Assembly (NCBI GenBank): GCA_019239895.1
Contig: JAFAZH010000050.1
Coordinates: forward strand, 62,001-126,000
Direction of reading: 5' to 3'
DNA length: 64,000 nt
Source of the DNA: Abditibacteriaceae bacterium
Lineage (GTDB): Bacteria > Armatimonadota > Abditibacteriia > Abditibacteriales > Abditibacteriaceae
Below are positions 25,232 to 34,353 of this stretch, in pieces (the first letter of the stretch is position 1; each line of letters opens with the position of its first letter). The translations under genes and the position numbers were made by a program. The notes beneath the pieces were generated by a model that saw nothing but the letters and a program-made list of their open reading frames with translations, was not told where the DNA came from and searched no databases.

Positions 25232-27208
25232 ATGACTGCGCGCCGCTCTGCTTTAGCCTCACCTCATGCCCTACCCATCCTGCTCCTCTGTGGCCTTGGC
25301 CTCGGCTACTGGAGCAAAGTGCTTTTCACCGGGCAGGTGCTTTTACCAGGCGCTATGCTGCGCGGCTTTGCCCCTTTTGGCTCCGCAGCGCAGGCTCCCT
25401 GGAACATCTTACAATGGGATGCCCTCGGACAATACTATCCCTGGCGACTCTTTGCGGCCCGCCAAATTCATGCCGGTTTCATTCCACTCTGGAACCCCCA
25501 CCAATTCTCCGGTGCACCTTTTTTAGCCAATGGGCAAAGTGCCATCTTTTACCCACTGAACTTACCCTTCTGGCTCCTGGATGTCGCCACAGCTTTTGGC
25601 GTTTCCGCTTTACTGCACACTTTACTGGCTTGCCTGGCCACCTATTTTCTCGCTCAACGTTGGCAACTCTCACGGGCCGCTGCCCTCGTTGCCGCCATTG
25701 CCTTTGGCTTCGGTGGCTATCTCGCCGCGTGGGTGATGCTGCCCACCCTGGCTAATACTGCATCATGGCTGCCATTGTTGGTATTGTGCCTGGAATATGG
25801 CGCGCAATCATCCGCTGCCACACAGCGTCGGTTGATAGTTTCTGCTCTGCCTCTGGCTTTAACCCTGTGCTGTGCGTTACTAGCCGGGCACGCACAAATC
25901 TTCTTTTATCTTTTAGTGGCGTTATTATTACGCGCCCTTTGCCTACCATCACGCGGCAGAGCTTTGGGTGTTCTTTTGATCGCTGGTGGGTTTTGCGTTG
26001 CTCTGGGCGCACTGCAACTGTTGCCTACCCTTGAATTGGCCCGCCTGGGGCACCGTCAAGATGGGCCTACTCCAGAGGGTTGGAATAATATCGCAGCTCG
26101 CGCTTTACAACCCGGAGAACTACCCTCTCTCTTCATTCCCAACTGGCCCACGCTATCCTTCAGCGAAAACTTCGGCTATAGCGGGTTCGTGACGCTCTTA
26201 TTAGGGGGTATTGGCTTAACCACATTCATAAAACGTAAAGCCATAACTTCTCAACCCTCAGCCGATATAGCTGACCCCGCAATGCGCCCTGTCCTGCCTT
26301 ATTCCCTAATCTATGCAGCGATTCTAGCAGTTTTTGGGCTGCTTTATGCCACGGCTACGCCCCTGGCAAAGCTTTTTTATTTTACGATTCCCGGCTTATC
26401 GCGGATGGGCGGTGTAGGACGCTCCCTGATTCTCTGGAGTTTTGGGTTAGCCCTCTGTGCAGGTTATGGCGTAGATCGGCTCCAGCAGTGGTGGAAAGGT
26501 GATCTGGTGCCCACCTTAGCGGTGTTTATTGTGATTGCAGAACTATTTATCACCGGTTGGACGCTGCACCCGCTTGCACCTCGCGCCGCTATTTATCCCA
26601 ATGCGGCATTGACCCAATGGCTACAAACCCACACCCACGACGGCAGCCGCATCCTCTTTTTAACCCCGCGCCGCGCCTGGCTGCCAACGGAGGGCTTTCA
26701 AGGCTCAGCACGCACTCATCCACCAGGCGTTTTGCCACCCAATGGTGCGATAGTTTATGGATTGTATGACGTTAATGGTTATGATTCTCTGGCCCCGCGC
26801 GCCTATCGGTCATTTGTATCATTAGCCGAAGGCGAGGATGTTTCGCCACCGTTAAACGGTAATATGATTCTATTAAACAACCCCAATTCACCGGCTCTTG
26901 ATGCTCTCAATGTGCGCTATGTTGTGAGTGAGGATTCAACAGTTGTGCCTGCCCTTACGCCAGTCTTACAAACAGATGGCTGCACTGTTTACACGAGACA
27001 AATCAAAGAGACTGCGCGCAAAAATGGAAGGGATTTCTTTCCGGGCTGGCGGGATGGACAATATCAGCCAGAGTCCTTTCGCTTTGGCAGTTTTCTTTCA
27101 CTTTGCACGCTGGCCGGAATGGTTTTAATATCAGTGGTGCATCTATTACACCATCGCTCGAACAATACACTTAACCAGTTCATCCAGACGGAGGTTTCTC
27201 ATAGCTGA
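25232..27208 (+). CDS. Large polytopic membrane protein, YfhO/GT-C-like
   Basis: The 658-residue protein has about eleven or twelve hydrophobic segments and a luminal-type opening loop (GDALGQYYPW-like region WDALGQYYPWRLFAARQI, then PLWNPHQFSGAPFLANGQ). This pattern is typical of YfhO-like/GT-C glycosyltransferase-related proteins that use lipid-linked sugars. The C-terminus has a soluble domain (RYVVSEDSTVVPALTPVL) before a last helix. ATG 25232 is preferred over TTG 25184. The gene overlaps or abuts the next coding region by 8 bp if that gene starts at ATA. Function is inferred from membrane topology and motif resemblance. Confidence 0.72.
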   Translation: MTARRSALASPHALPILLLCGLGLGYWSKVLFTGQVLLPGAMLRGFAPFGSAAQAPWNILQWDALGQYYPWRLFAARQIHAGFIPLWNPHQFSGAPFLANGQSAIFYPLNLPFWLLDVATAFGVSALLHTLLACLATYFLAQRWQLSRAAALVAAIAFGFGGYLAAWVMLPTLANTASWLPLLVLCLEYGAQSSAATQRRLIVSALPLALTLCCALLAGHAQIFFYLLVALLLRALCLPSRGRALGVLLIAGGFCVALGALQLLPTLELARLGHRQDGPTPEGWNNIAARALQPGELPSLFIPNWPTLSFSENFGYSGFVTLLLGGIGLTTFIKRKAITSQPSADIADPAMRPVLPYSLIYAAILAVFGLLYATATPLAKLFYFTIPGLSRMGGVGRSLILWSFGLALCAGYGVDRLQQWWKGDLVPTLAVFIVIAELFITGWTLHPLAPRAAIYPNAALTQWLQTHTHDGSRILFLTPRRAWLPTEGFQGSARTHPPGVLPPNGAIVYGLYDVNGYDSLAPRAYRSFVSLAEGEDVSPPLNGNMILLNNPNSPALDALNVRYVVSEDSTVVPALTPVLQTDGCTVYTRQIKETARKNGRDFFPGWRDGQYQPESFRFGSFLSLCTLAGMVLISVVHLLHHRSNNTLNQFIQTEVSHS

Positions 27209-28169
27209 CCAACTGAAAATTGTGGTGCTGGATAGTCTACCCCTCAACCCCGGTGATCTCGATTGGACACCTTTACGAGAATTGGGAGACTTGACCCTCT
27301 TCGAGAATACGTCACCTGCTGAAGTTGCGGAACGGGTGCGTGATGCCGATGTGGTTTACACCAATAAAGTGCGCGTGCGCGCGGATGCTTTGGGTGCCGC
27401 TTCAAACTTAAAACTGGTGAGTGTTTTAGCAACTGGTTACGACATCATTGATTTGGACGCCGCCCGCCAGCAAGGAGTTACTGTCTGTAATGTGCCCGCT
27501 TATGGCACCAATTCTGTGGCTCAAACGACAATAGCCTTGTTGTTGGAACTGACACACCATGCAGGCGCGCATGATGCCGCCATTCGAGACGGGCAGTGGC
27601 AACGCGCCGGGTTCTTCTCTTTCTGGAATTATCCTCTGGTTGAATTAGCTGACAAGACGCTCCTTATCGTAGGCATGGGGGCCATTGGCAGCAAAGTGGC
27701 CCAGATTGCGACCGCACTGGGCATGAAAGTTAGCGCCGCGCAATTGCCAGGGCGCACTGCATCAGGCCAGGCCGCTTATCCCCGCGTGCCTTTGCAGGAG
27801 GCTCTGCCACAGGCCGATGTCATCAGCCTGCACACTCCCCTGACACCAGAGACCAGGGCGCTTATCAACGCCGAGCGACTGTCTCAGATGAAGCAGACGG
27901 CGTTGCTCCTGAACACGGCACGGGGTTTATTAGTGGACGAAGCAGCCTTGGCAGAAGCTTTACGGGATGGCCGCATCGCAGGCTATGCCGCTGATGTCTT
28001 AAGCACTGAACCGCCAGCATCCGATAATCCATTATTCAATGCGCCACACTGTAATCTAACGCCACACCTCAGTTGGGCTTCCTTTGAAAGCAGGCAACGG
28101 CTGATGAATGCCAGTGTCGAGAACTTACGCGCTTTCTTATTAGGCAAACCGCAGAATGTGGTGAGTTAG
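27201..28169 (+). CDS. D-2-hydroxyacid dehydrogenase (glycerate/hydroxypyruvate type), probable ATA start
   Basis: NAD-dependent dehydrogenase. The Rossmann motif is IVGMGAIGSKVAQIATALG, the catalytic Arg is in LLNTARGLLVDEAAL, the Glu in DVLSTEPP and the His in LTPHLSWAS. It interconverts hydroxypyruvate/glyoxylate-type keto acids and D-hydroxy acids. The first in-frame GTG (27222) would lose part of strand one and has no Shine-Dalgarno. An ATA at 27201 lies 6 nt after GGAGG and gives the expected N-terminus ADQLKIVVLDSLPLNPGDLD, overlapping the upstream stop by 8 nt. CTG 27213 is another option. Family assignment is sure, the start codon is not. Confidence 0.88.
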   Translation: MADQLKIVVLDSLPLNPGDLDWTPLRELGDLTLFENTSPAEVAERVRDADVVYTNKVRVRADALGAASNLKLVSVLATGYDIIDLDAARQQGVTVCNVPAYGTNSVAQTTIALLLELTHHAGAHDAAIRDGQWQRAGFFSFWNYPLVELADKTLLIVGMGAIGSKVAQIATALGMKVSAAQLPGRTASGQAAYPRVPLQEALPQADVISLHTPLTPETRALINAERLSQMKQTALLLNTARGLLVDEAALAEALRDGRIAGYAADVLSTEPPASDNPLFNAPHCNLTPHLSWASFESRQRLMNASVENLRAFLLGKPQNVVS

Positions 28170-28216
28170 GAAAGTGCGGGGAGGACTCATGATTTTACTA
28201 AAGCATCTCAAGTAAT

Positions 28217-28320
28217 TCTGTCATTCTGAGCGCAGCGAAGAATCTGCTTTGAGTTTCTCTATAGTATCAATACTGTATGGGCACTCCTACCAGATTCTTC
28301 GCTGCGCTCAGAATGACAGA
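28217..28320. repeat. Perfect 30-bp-arm palindrome (TCATTCTGAGCGCAGCGAAG type)
   Basis: Arms 28217-28246 and 28291-28320 are exact inverse complements over 30 bp with a 44-nt loop. The arm core is TCATTCTGAGCGCAGCGAAG. Perfect arms suggest recent arrival or active correction. It lies between the dehydrogenase and the Asp-box protein, where it would also act as a bidirectional hairpin. Confidence 0.95.
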
Positions 28321-28347
28321 CTCTTACTTACTGGAACACTTACAATT

Positions 28348-31029
28348 ATGTATCACATTAAAAATTATCTATTATTTGCTTTCATCCTAGCCATTTTGCA
28401 AACCACCACCTATGCCGCGCCAGCAACCACTTATGGCCCGTGGCACTCCTGCAAAATTGGCGGCGGGGGCTATATTCAAAATGTCGTTACTTGTCCTACC
28501 AATCCCAATCGCCTTTATACCTATGTAGATGTTGGCGGTGTTTTTCGCAGCGATGACAAAGGGCAAAACTGGCGGATGTTGCATGGCAACCTGCATCCGG
28601 CGGGGGTCAAGGCACAGGCCGCTAATTATGAAGTGCGCGGGCTTATCGTTGATCCGCGTGATGACAAAAAAGTTATCATGGCTACCGGCAGTCAGTGGGG
28701 CGCAACCGAAGGCATATACATCAGCAACGATGCCGGGCAAAGCTGGCGCAAGACTCTGACGGCCAGTTTCTGGGGGAATGGGAGCCATAGGTGGTCGGGT
28801 TTTTTATTACAGCGCCATCCTACCAATCCAGACGTAGTCGTGGCGGCGACCATTGAAGGTGGCGTGTGGCGCAGCGCCGACAATGGCATCACCTGGCAAC
28901 AGGGGGGAGCAACCGGATTATTTCCCACCGACATCCATTTTGACCGCGCTAATCCGAATCGCCTCTGGTTATGTGCCGCGACTGAAAAAGGCTGGGTCAA
29001 TAATAAAGAGCATACCTGGCAAGGCGGCTTTTTCCGCAGTGATGATGGTGGCACCACCTGGCAGAAGGTTGGCGAAGAAGGGCCGTATGAAGTGCTCCAA
29101 GACCCGGTTGATGCGGGGCGGCTCTATGGCACCTGGAAAGAGACCGAGATTCGCCTCAGCCGTGATGGGGGCAACACCTGGCAGAGCTTTTCTGATGGCC
29201 TGGCTACCAAGCCGCAAGACCCCGGCGATTCGGCCAGTGATTACCGCTACAGCGCCCTCGCCGCCGGGCCAAATTTTGTTCTGACCGCATCCGGTCGTGG
29301 CACCTTTTATCGTTTGAATGCGGGAGAAACGCACTGGCAGAAAATTGAGCGCCAGGGTGTGGAGGAAATCTATGAAGGCGAAGAATGGTTCCGCCATAAG
29401 ACGGGCGGCATGGGTTGGGCACTGGGTAGCATCACCGTTGACCCGCGCAATCCTAATCATTGGTTCTTCACGGATTGGTTCGCTATCTACCAGACTTTCG
29501 ACGCCGGCCAACACTGGCAACTGCTAATTAATGGCATTGAGGTTACGGTCTTGCATTGCCTGACGCAAGACCCCTCTGACCCCGCTGTGGTGCATCTTGG
29601 CATGGCCGATAATGGTTACTTCCATTCCGAAAACGGCGGCGAGCGATTCTACCTGGCCGATGGTATCAGTAACAATGTCAAAAGCATTTCGCTCTCGCCC
29701 AAGCTGCCAAACCGACTCTATGCCACCGGGCCGCGCACCTGGGAATGGGAAGCTAATCAGGTTTTCGTGAGCATTGATCGAGGCCAACACTGGGTGCGCT
29801 CGCCAATGGAAGGCTTGCCGGATATGACTAAACGACAATGCAACACCATCATAGTTGATCCGCAAAGCCCCTATGCCGTTTATCTGGGAGTGTCCGGCAA
29901 TGTGGCAGCGGGAGCAGGCGGGATTTACAAGAGCGTTGATGGCGGCAAAAAGTGGAATTGGTTCGGTGCAGGTTTGCCCACCGGGGATCATTTTTACCGC
30001 GAGAGCATCTGGGATGAAGGGCCAGAAATTGCCGTCTCTTCCAGCGGGGCCATCCTCACCATTAGCCGCGACCGTAGCGAACTTTATCGGCTCGATACTC
30101 CCACTGCCACCTGGAATAAGGTAGACCCCGGTGGTAGAGGGGTCTTCTATTCCGTCGTGGCCGATCCGCTCACTCCTGACCGCTTTTTCCTGAGTCTGCG
30201 CGGCACAGGTCTCTTTCGCAGTGATAGTGGCGGGCGCACCTGGAAGAAAGTCTACGCGCAAAGCACCAGCCATGTGGCTTGCGATGCTGCTGTCAAAGGA
30301 CGGGTAGCGGTGGGTACCGAAGATGGCGTGATTATGAGCACCGATGGCGGCAACACCTGGGTTGAAATGGACAAACGCTTGCCTTACCGCGTCGGCAATA
30401 TCGTCGCCTTTGCGGGCAACCGTCTGATGGCTGGCACGGGTGGCAATGGAGCCTTCTGGATGCCACTCAATGCGGTGGGGGCACAGTCGATTCAAGCACG
30501 CCCTGCTACAGTTGCCACTGTCCCCACCGGGCCAACCAATGGAGCAATGCCACAGTTGGTCAATCCCGATATGAGTGCCGGAACCGCTAGGCCAACAGGC
30601 TGGGGCAATCCCTGGATTGGGAATGGTCAATTGAAAGTCATGCGTGACACCGAAATTTACAAAGACGCACCGGCTTCCCTGTCATTGGCGACTCAAAACG
30701 GCCCCGCTTATGGCACGGTCTCCCAAAATTTCGCCCCTGTCAAAGCGCCTTTCCAGATCAGCGGCTTTACCAAAGGAACGGGCAAGCTGGCTGAGTCTCA
30801 AGTTGCTATCCAGGTCTTTGACGCAGCGGGTAAACAGGTTGGCTGGATTACCCTGGCCAATGTCACCGCTACGCCACGAGATGCCACTTCCTGGCAACCC
30901 TTCTCGCAACGTGTTGAACTGCCTGCTGAGGCTGCGAGCTGTAACTTAGTGCTCACCCTGAAGGGAGAGGGGCAGGTCTGGCTGGATGAAATCATATTAT
31001 CTGAACCCATGCGATATTTTCTGGATTAA
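28348..31029 (+). CDS. Secreted Asp-box (BNR) multi-propeller protein, GH74/sialidase-like, with C-terminal carbohydrate-binding-like domain
   Basis: The ATG at 28348 gives a signal peptide (KNYLLFAFILAILQTTTYA); the upstream extension merely translates the palindrome. At least ten Asp-box motifs (S-x-D-x-G-x-x-W) follow, for example RSDDKGQNW, RSDDGGTTW, LSRDGGNTW, KSVDGGKKW, RSDSGGRTW and STDGGNTW. This implies one or two seven-bladed propellers, as in GH74 xyloglucanases and sortilin-like proteins. Residues from about 755 (QLVNPDMSAGTARPTGWGNP) form a CBM-like beta-sandwich ending in VWLDEIILSE. The catalytic Asp pair of GH74 cannot be assigned with certainty, so it may be a hydrolase or a binding protein. 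Confidence 0.82.
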   Translation: MYHIKNYLLFAFILAILQTTTYAAPATTYGPWHSCKIGGGGYIQNVVTCPTNPNRLYTYVDVGGVFRSDDKGQNWRMLHGNLHPAGVKAQAANYEVRGLIVDPRDDKKVIMATGSQWGATEGIYISNDAGQSWRKTLTASFWGNGSHRWSGFLLQRHPTNPDVVVAATIEGGVWRSADNGITWQQGGATGLFPTDIHFDRANPNRLWLCAATEKGWVNNKEHTWQGGFFRSDDGGTTWQKVGEEGPYEVLQDPVDAGRLYGTWKETEIRLSRDGGNTWQSFSDGLATKPQDPGDSASDYRYSALAAGPNFVLTASGRGTFYRLNAGETHWQKIERQGVEEIYEGEEWFRHKTGGMGWALGSITVDPRNPNHWFFTDWFAIYQTFDAGQHWQLLINGIEVTVLHCLTQDPSDPAVVHLGMADNGYFHSENGGERFYLADGISNNVKSISLSPKLPNRLYATGPRTWEWEANQVFVSIDRGQHWVRSPMEGLPDMTKRQCNTIIVDPQSPYAVYLGVSGNVAAGAGGIYKSVDGGKKWNWFGAGLPTGDHFYRESIWDEGPEIAVSSSGAILTISRDRSELYRLDTPTATWNKVDPGGRGVFYSVVADPLTPDRFFLSLRGTGLFRSDSGGRTWKKVYAQSTSHVACDAAVKGRVAVGTEDGVIMSTDGGNTWVEMDKRLPYRVGNIVAFAGNRLMAGTGGNGAFWMPLNAVGAQSIQARPATVATVPTGPTNGAMPQLVNPDMSAGTARPTGWGNPWIGNGQLKVMRDTEIYKDAPASLSLATQNGPAYGTVSQNFAPVKAPFQISGFTKGTGKLAESQVAIQVFDAAGKQVGWITLANVTATPRDATSWQPFSQRVELPAEAASCNLVLTLKGEGQVWLDEIILSEPMRYFLD

Positions 31030-31057
31030 TATGCGGGAGAATTTAAATCATCAGAGA

Positions 31058-31107
31058 CCCCCGATTAAAATCGGGGGCTGCAAGACGAAATCCGCCTGCG
31101 CGGATTC
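31058..31107. repeat. REP unit, left flank of the RAYT gene
   Basis: Two hairpins joined by GCTGCAAGACGA. The first is CCCCCGATT-AA-AATCGGGGG; the second is AATCCGC-CTGC-GCGGATT. The unit is repeated in inverse orientation at 31605-31653 and shares the CTGCAAGAC linker and second-hairpin design with the composites at 3380 and 19897. Confidence 0.9.
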
Positions 31108-31145
31108 AAGAGTACCTAGTAGCGGGCAACATCAGGCAAGATAAT

Positions 31146-31577
31146 ATGCCAAAATCATGCACTTATGTTTACGTTCATTTTGTGTGGGCGACATGGGATA
31201 GGCAGCCTTTCATTACGCCGGACATAGAGGAACCTATTTATCAGTGTATTGCCGAGAAATGTCATGAGTTGCAATGTGGCTTGTTGGTTATAGGAGGCAT
31301 TGCCGATCACGTCCATGTGCTGGCGCGGCTACATCCAACAGTTTCAATAGCCAAGTTAGCTAAAGGCATGAAAGGCGGTTCTTCTCATCTCATGACTCAC
31401 ATGATAAAGCAAGCCACGCCCTTCCGCTGGCAGGGCTGTTACGGTGCCTTTAGCGTTAGCCAGAGCCACGTGCGATCTGTGAACGATTACATCAAACATC
31501 AAAAGCAACGTCATGCCCAAGATAAACTTTGGCCCCTTTTAGAAACATGTGAAGAATATGCTGACCCAAATCTATAA
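31146..31577 (+). CDS. REP-associated tyrosine transposase (RAYT, IS200/IS605-like Y1 family)
   Basis: A compact 143-residue TnpA-like enzyme. The metal-binding HUH motif is HVHVLARLH (H-V-H). The nucleophilic tyrosine is in VNDYIKHQKQRH, and the N-terminal beta-strand region reads YVYVHFVWATWDR, typical of the family. Such enzymes nick and join single-stranded DNA at hairpins, and RAYTs process REP sequences. The gene sits exactly between two inverted REP units, so this is a self-contained REP-generating locus, inserted between the Asp-box and GH63-like genes. Confidence 0.9.
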   Translation: MPKSCTYVYVHFVWATWDRQPFITPDIEEPIYQCIAEKCHELQCGLLVIGGIADHVHVLARLHPTVSIAKLAKGMKGGSSHLMTHMIKQATPFRWQGCYGAFSVSQSHVRSVNDYIKHQKQRHAQDKLWPLLETCEEYADPNL

Positions 31578-34353
31578 CTCCAACGTCAGTCCAAGCGCCA
31601 TAAGAGTCCGCGCAGGCGGACTTCGTCTTGCAGCCCCCGATTTTAATCGGGGGTGGCTTCAATGTTCTTCTTCCTGTCGCGTATTCGTCCTTTTGCTTCT
31701 AATTTCCTGCTTAGCTATATCAGCACAAGCCGCACCACGCCTGCCGTATCGGGTTTTTAGCCAGAGCCAAGCCCCGGTTGATAGCATTCTGGCTCGCCCC
31801 TATAACAGCGAGGTGCCCTTTGGCGCTTCCGGGGAGCGGGTCTGGGCCACCAGTCCCCAGGGCTGGGCTTTTCGGAGTGGCGTGCAGCTTATCTACATGA
31901 CCAACCTCAACGCTTTCGATGTGGTTGTAAGCGGCAATGGCGTCCGCTATGGGGTGGCGAAAGCCGATTATATGCCATCTCATGTGCATATGGTGGGTGC
32001 GCCCGCGCATGAAGAAATGACAGCTTCCGCTGCTTTCACTTATGCCACAGATCGTGTGGAGAACCCTTTAACCAAACCGTTCAAGCCGGAGAAGCGATGG
32101 ACGTGCTGGAACAGTGGTCACCGTGAAGACTGGTATACGGTAGACTTTGGCCGCTCGCGCCAACTCACGGGTTTAGACCTTTACTTCTTCGATGACCAAC
32201 CACACGGCGGCTGCGCCCCGCCTGAAGCCGTAACTGTTGAACTTTTTCGTAATGGACAATGGACTAAAACAGAGATTCAACCGCTTACGCCGAAAGCAGG
32301 ACTCAATACCATCTCGTGGGCTGATAACCAACCACAAGCCGCTTCGCAGGTGCGGCTCACGTTTCGCAATCGCGGCGAAAAGCTTTACACCGGACTGTAT
32401 GGCTTTGATCCCCATTTTGCCGCTACAGATGCACTGGCACCACAAATCGCACAGGCTCCCCTGAGTGTTTCTGGCGATAAGTGGATTACCGCTGATGATG
32501 TCCTTGTCTCGCGGCTCACGGTGACTAATCACACACGAGAAGTCCAGCCGTTTTCCATCCGTATGGACTCACCGCTCAAGAATACACCGGAAGGCTTGAT
32601 TGGGCAGCAAGATGTGCAGGGATTCCCTTTTTATCTGGCAGCCAACGGCACCGATGGCAGCGGCTTTAGCACAAACTTTACCAAAAGTTTACGTCCTCAT
32701 CACAGTCGCACTTTTACCTTCGCTTGTGCCATTGCCACACAAGCCCAGGATGCTAAGGCAATCCTTCAGAAAACCTTGTTGGATGCTGATCCACTGCGCA
32801 CCCAGGTTGCCGCTTACCAGGGGTGGTTCGATGACAATACAGCCTACTTTCAATGCAGTGACCCGTTCGTTTCCAAGATGTATTACCATCGCTGGTATAA
32901 CGTTAAAAAGAATAGCATGAACCCACGGCTGGGGAAACTACAGCACCGCACTTTTGCGGAGGGTCGCTGGACATCGGATTGGTACGCTAATGTCATCTCC
33001 TACGGCGCGGGGCATCAAATCTGTGAGGCACGCTGGCTGCGTGATCCTTCTTATGCCTGGGGCCATCTGCAAACCTGGACGGATAACTCGCGTCCCGATG
33101 GTATTTATCCCGGCCATATCACGCTCAAAGGGCAGCAGGGTGGACAATATACCGACTGGATTTCGGCCACCGCCTGGGATGCGAACTTAGTGCATCCTGA
33201 CAGGAATATTCTGGCACGAGTTGCAGATACTTTAGCGCATAACGCCGAAGGCTGGCGCAAGGTTTATGGCTGGAATAACAGCCCGCTCCTGGTGGTGGAT
33301 AGCCACTGGTGGACGGGCATGGAATGGCAGCCCTCGTTCTTTTCCTTTGCCGATTACCACACTACTAAGCCAGAAGATGAAACCCATCTGCGCCGCGTGG
33401 ATTTAACCGCCTATAATTATGGCAACGAGCAAGCAGTCGCTAATATCTATCGTGAACTGGGCCGCACCCAGGATGCAGTACGCTTTCAGCAATTGGCAGA
33501 TGAGACGCGAGAAGCGATGCTCGCGCGAATGTGGAATGCTGACACACACTGGTTCCACTCGTTACGTGCTACGGATAACGCCAAAGCTCCGGCCAAAGAG
33601 ATCATTGGTCTCTACCCGTTCTATTTCAACCTGCCTCCAGCGAATAAAGGTTATGAAGCGGCATGGAGCGTGGCGCTTGATCCGAAACTCTTCTGGACAA
33701 AGTGGCCCTTAGCCTCGGCTGCCCAAGATTGCCCAGCCTATTCGCAAACTGGCTGGCCCATTGGCCCCGGCGGTAGCATCTGCATGTGGAATGGCCCGTC
33801 GTGGCCGCACGCCAACAGCATCGTCATGACCGCAATGGCTAACACCCTCCGCCACTATGCACCCTGCGCTCTGACACGGCAAAAGCTCCTCGAACTCTTC
33901 AACTCTTTCACCCGCGCCCAATATAAAAACGGTGACTTGCGTTATCCCTGGACAGGCGAATACTACAACGGTGACACGGGAGAGTGGAAAACAACGCAGC
34001 GCGATTACAACCATTCGACCTGGATTGACCCGCTCATCAGCGACCTCATTGGCGTGGTGCCACGCGCCGATAACATCCTGGAAATTGACCCGCTCTTACC
34101 ACCTGGCGCATGGTCATATTATGTGCTGGATGGGCAAGCTTACCGGGGCCATGACATTACGATTGCTTATGATGCGCTCGGTGGCCGCGTTGCGCGTCGT
34201 TTCAAAGGCTATGCCATTTATCTTGATGGCAAGCGTATTTATCACAGTGACCACCCAACGCATGTGTTATATGACATGGAACACCATGCCCTCACCACCT
34301 CTGCTCTACCCTTTTTTGATTCAACACAAAGGCAGAACGAGGATCGAAAATAG
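31558..34353 (+). CDS. Secreted MGH1/GH63-like glycoside hydrolase with N-terminal discoidin-like domain
   Basis: Signal core VLLLLISCLAISAQA lies near residues 45-60. A discoidin-like sandwich follows (WTCWNSGHREDWYTVDFG, TGLDLYFFDDQPHGG), then an (alpha/alpha)6 barrel of the mannosylglycerate-hydrolase/GH63 group. Barrel motifs: FVSKMYYHRWYNVKKNSM, ARWLRDPSYAWGHLQTW, GWPIGPGGSICMWNGPSWPH and YNHSTWIDPLISDLIG. Exo-alpha-glycosidase action is likely; the substrate is unknown. Start is unresolved: ATG 31558 lies in the end of the transposase gene, so the first 30 residues translate a REP unit. TTG 31693 is a short alternative, and the ATG at 31659 is out of frame. The last ten residues and the stop come from a palindrome arm. 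Confidence 0.8.
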   Translation: MLTQIYNSNVSPSAIRVRAGGLRLAAPDFNRGWLQCSSSCRVFVLLLLISCLAISAQAAPRLPYRVFSQSQAPVDSILARPYNSEVPFGASGERVWATSPQGWAFRSGVQLIYMTNLNAFDVVVSGNGVRYGVAKADYMPSHVHMVGAPAHEEMTASAAFTYATDRVENPLTKPFKPEKRWTCWNSGHREDWYTVDFGRSRQLTGLDLYFFDDQPHGGCAPPEAVTVELFRNGQWTKTEIQPLTPKAGLNTISWADNQPQAASQVRLTFRNRGEKLYTGLYGFDPHFAATDALAPQIAQAPLSVSGDKWITADDVLVSRLTVTNHTREVQPFSIRMDSPLKNTPEGLIGQQDVQGFPFYLAANGTDGSGFSTNFTKSLRPHHSRTFTFACAIATQAQDAKAILQKTLLDADPLRTQVAAYQGWFDDNTAYFQCSDPFVSKMYYHRWYNVKKNSMNPRLGKLQHRTFAEGRWTSDWYANVISYGAGHQICEARWLRDPSYAWGHLQTWTDNSRPDGIYPGHITLKGQQGGQYTDWISATAWDANLVHPDRNILARVADTLAHNAEGWRKVYGWNNSPLLVVDSHWWTGMEWQPSFFSFADYHTTKPEDETHLRRVDLTAYNYGNEQAVANIYRELGRTQDAVRFQQLADETREAMLARMWNADTHWFHSLRATDNAKAPAKEIIGLYPFYFNLPPANKGYEAAWSVALDPKLFWTKWPLASAAQDCPAYSQTGWPIGPGGSICMWNGPSWPHANSIVMTAMANTLRHYAPCALTRQKLLELFNSFTRAQYKNGDLRYPWTGEYYNGDTGEWKTTQRDYNHSTWIDPLISDLIGVVPRADNILEIDPLLPPGAWSYYVLDGQAYRGHDITIAYDALGGRVARRFKGYAIYLDGKRIYHSDHPTHVLYDMEHHALTTSALPFFDSTQRQNEDRK
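31605..31653. repeat. REP unit, right flank of the RAYT gene (inverted)
   Basis: Inverse complement of the left unit, differing mainly where one stem base pair changes on both sides (A-T in AATCCGC/GCGGATT becomes G-C in AGTCCGC/GCGGACT). Paired change keeps the hairpin, which suggests selection on structure. The unit lies inside the 5' portion of the downstream reading frame. Confidence 0.9.

Noticed and set aside
29524..30630. Long minus-strand reading frame (368 codons) opposite the Asp-box protein
   Set aside because: It is the antisense of a strongly supported repeat-rich CDS with signal peptide and Asp boxes, has no family resemblance, and arises from codon bias in GC-rich third positions.
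31659..31770. ATG at 31659 with GGGGGTGG upstream as the hydrolase start
   Set aside because: It is out of frame with the hydrolase and reaches a stop after about 30 codons.
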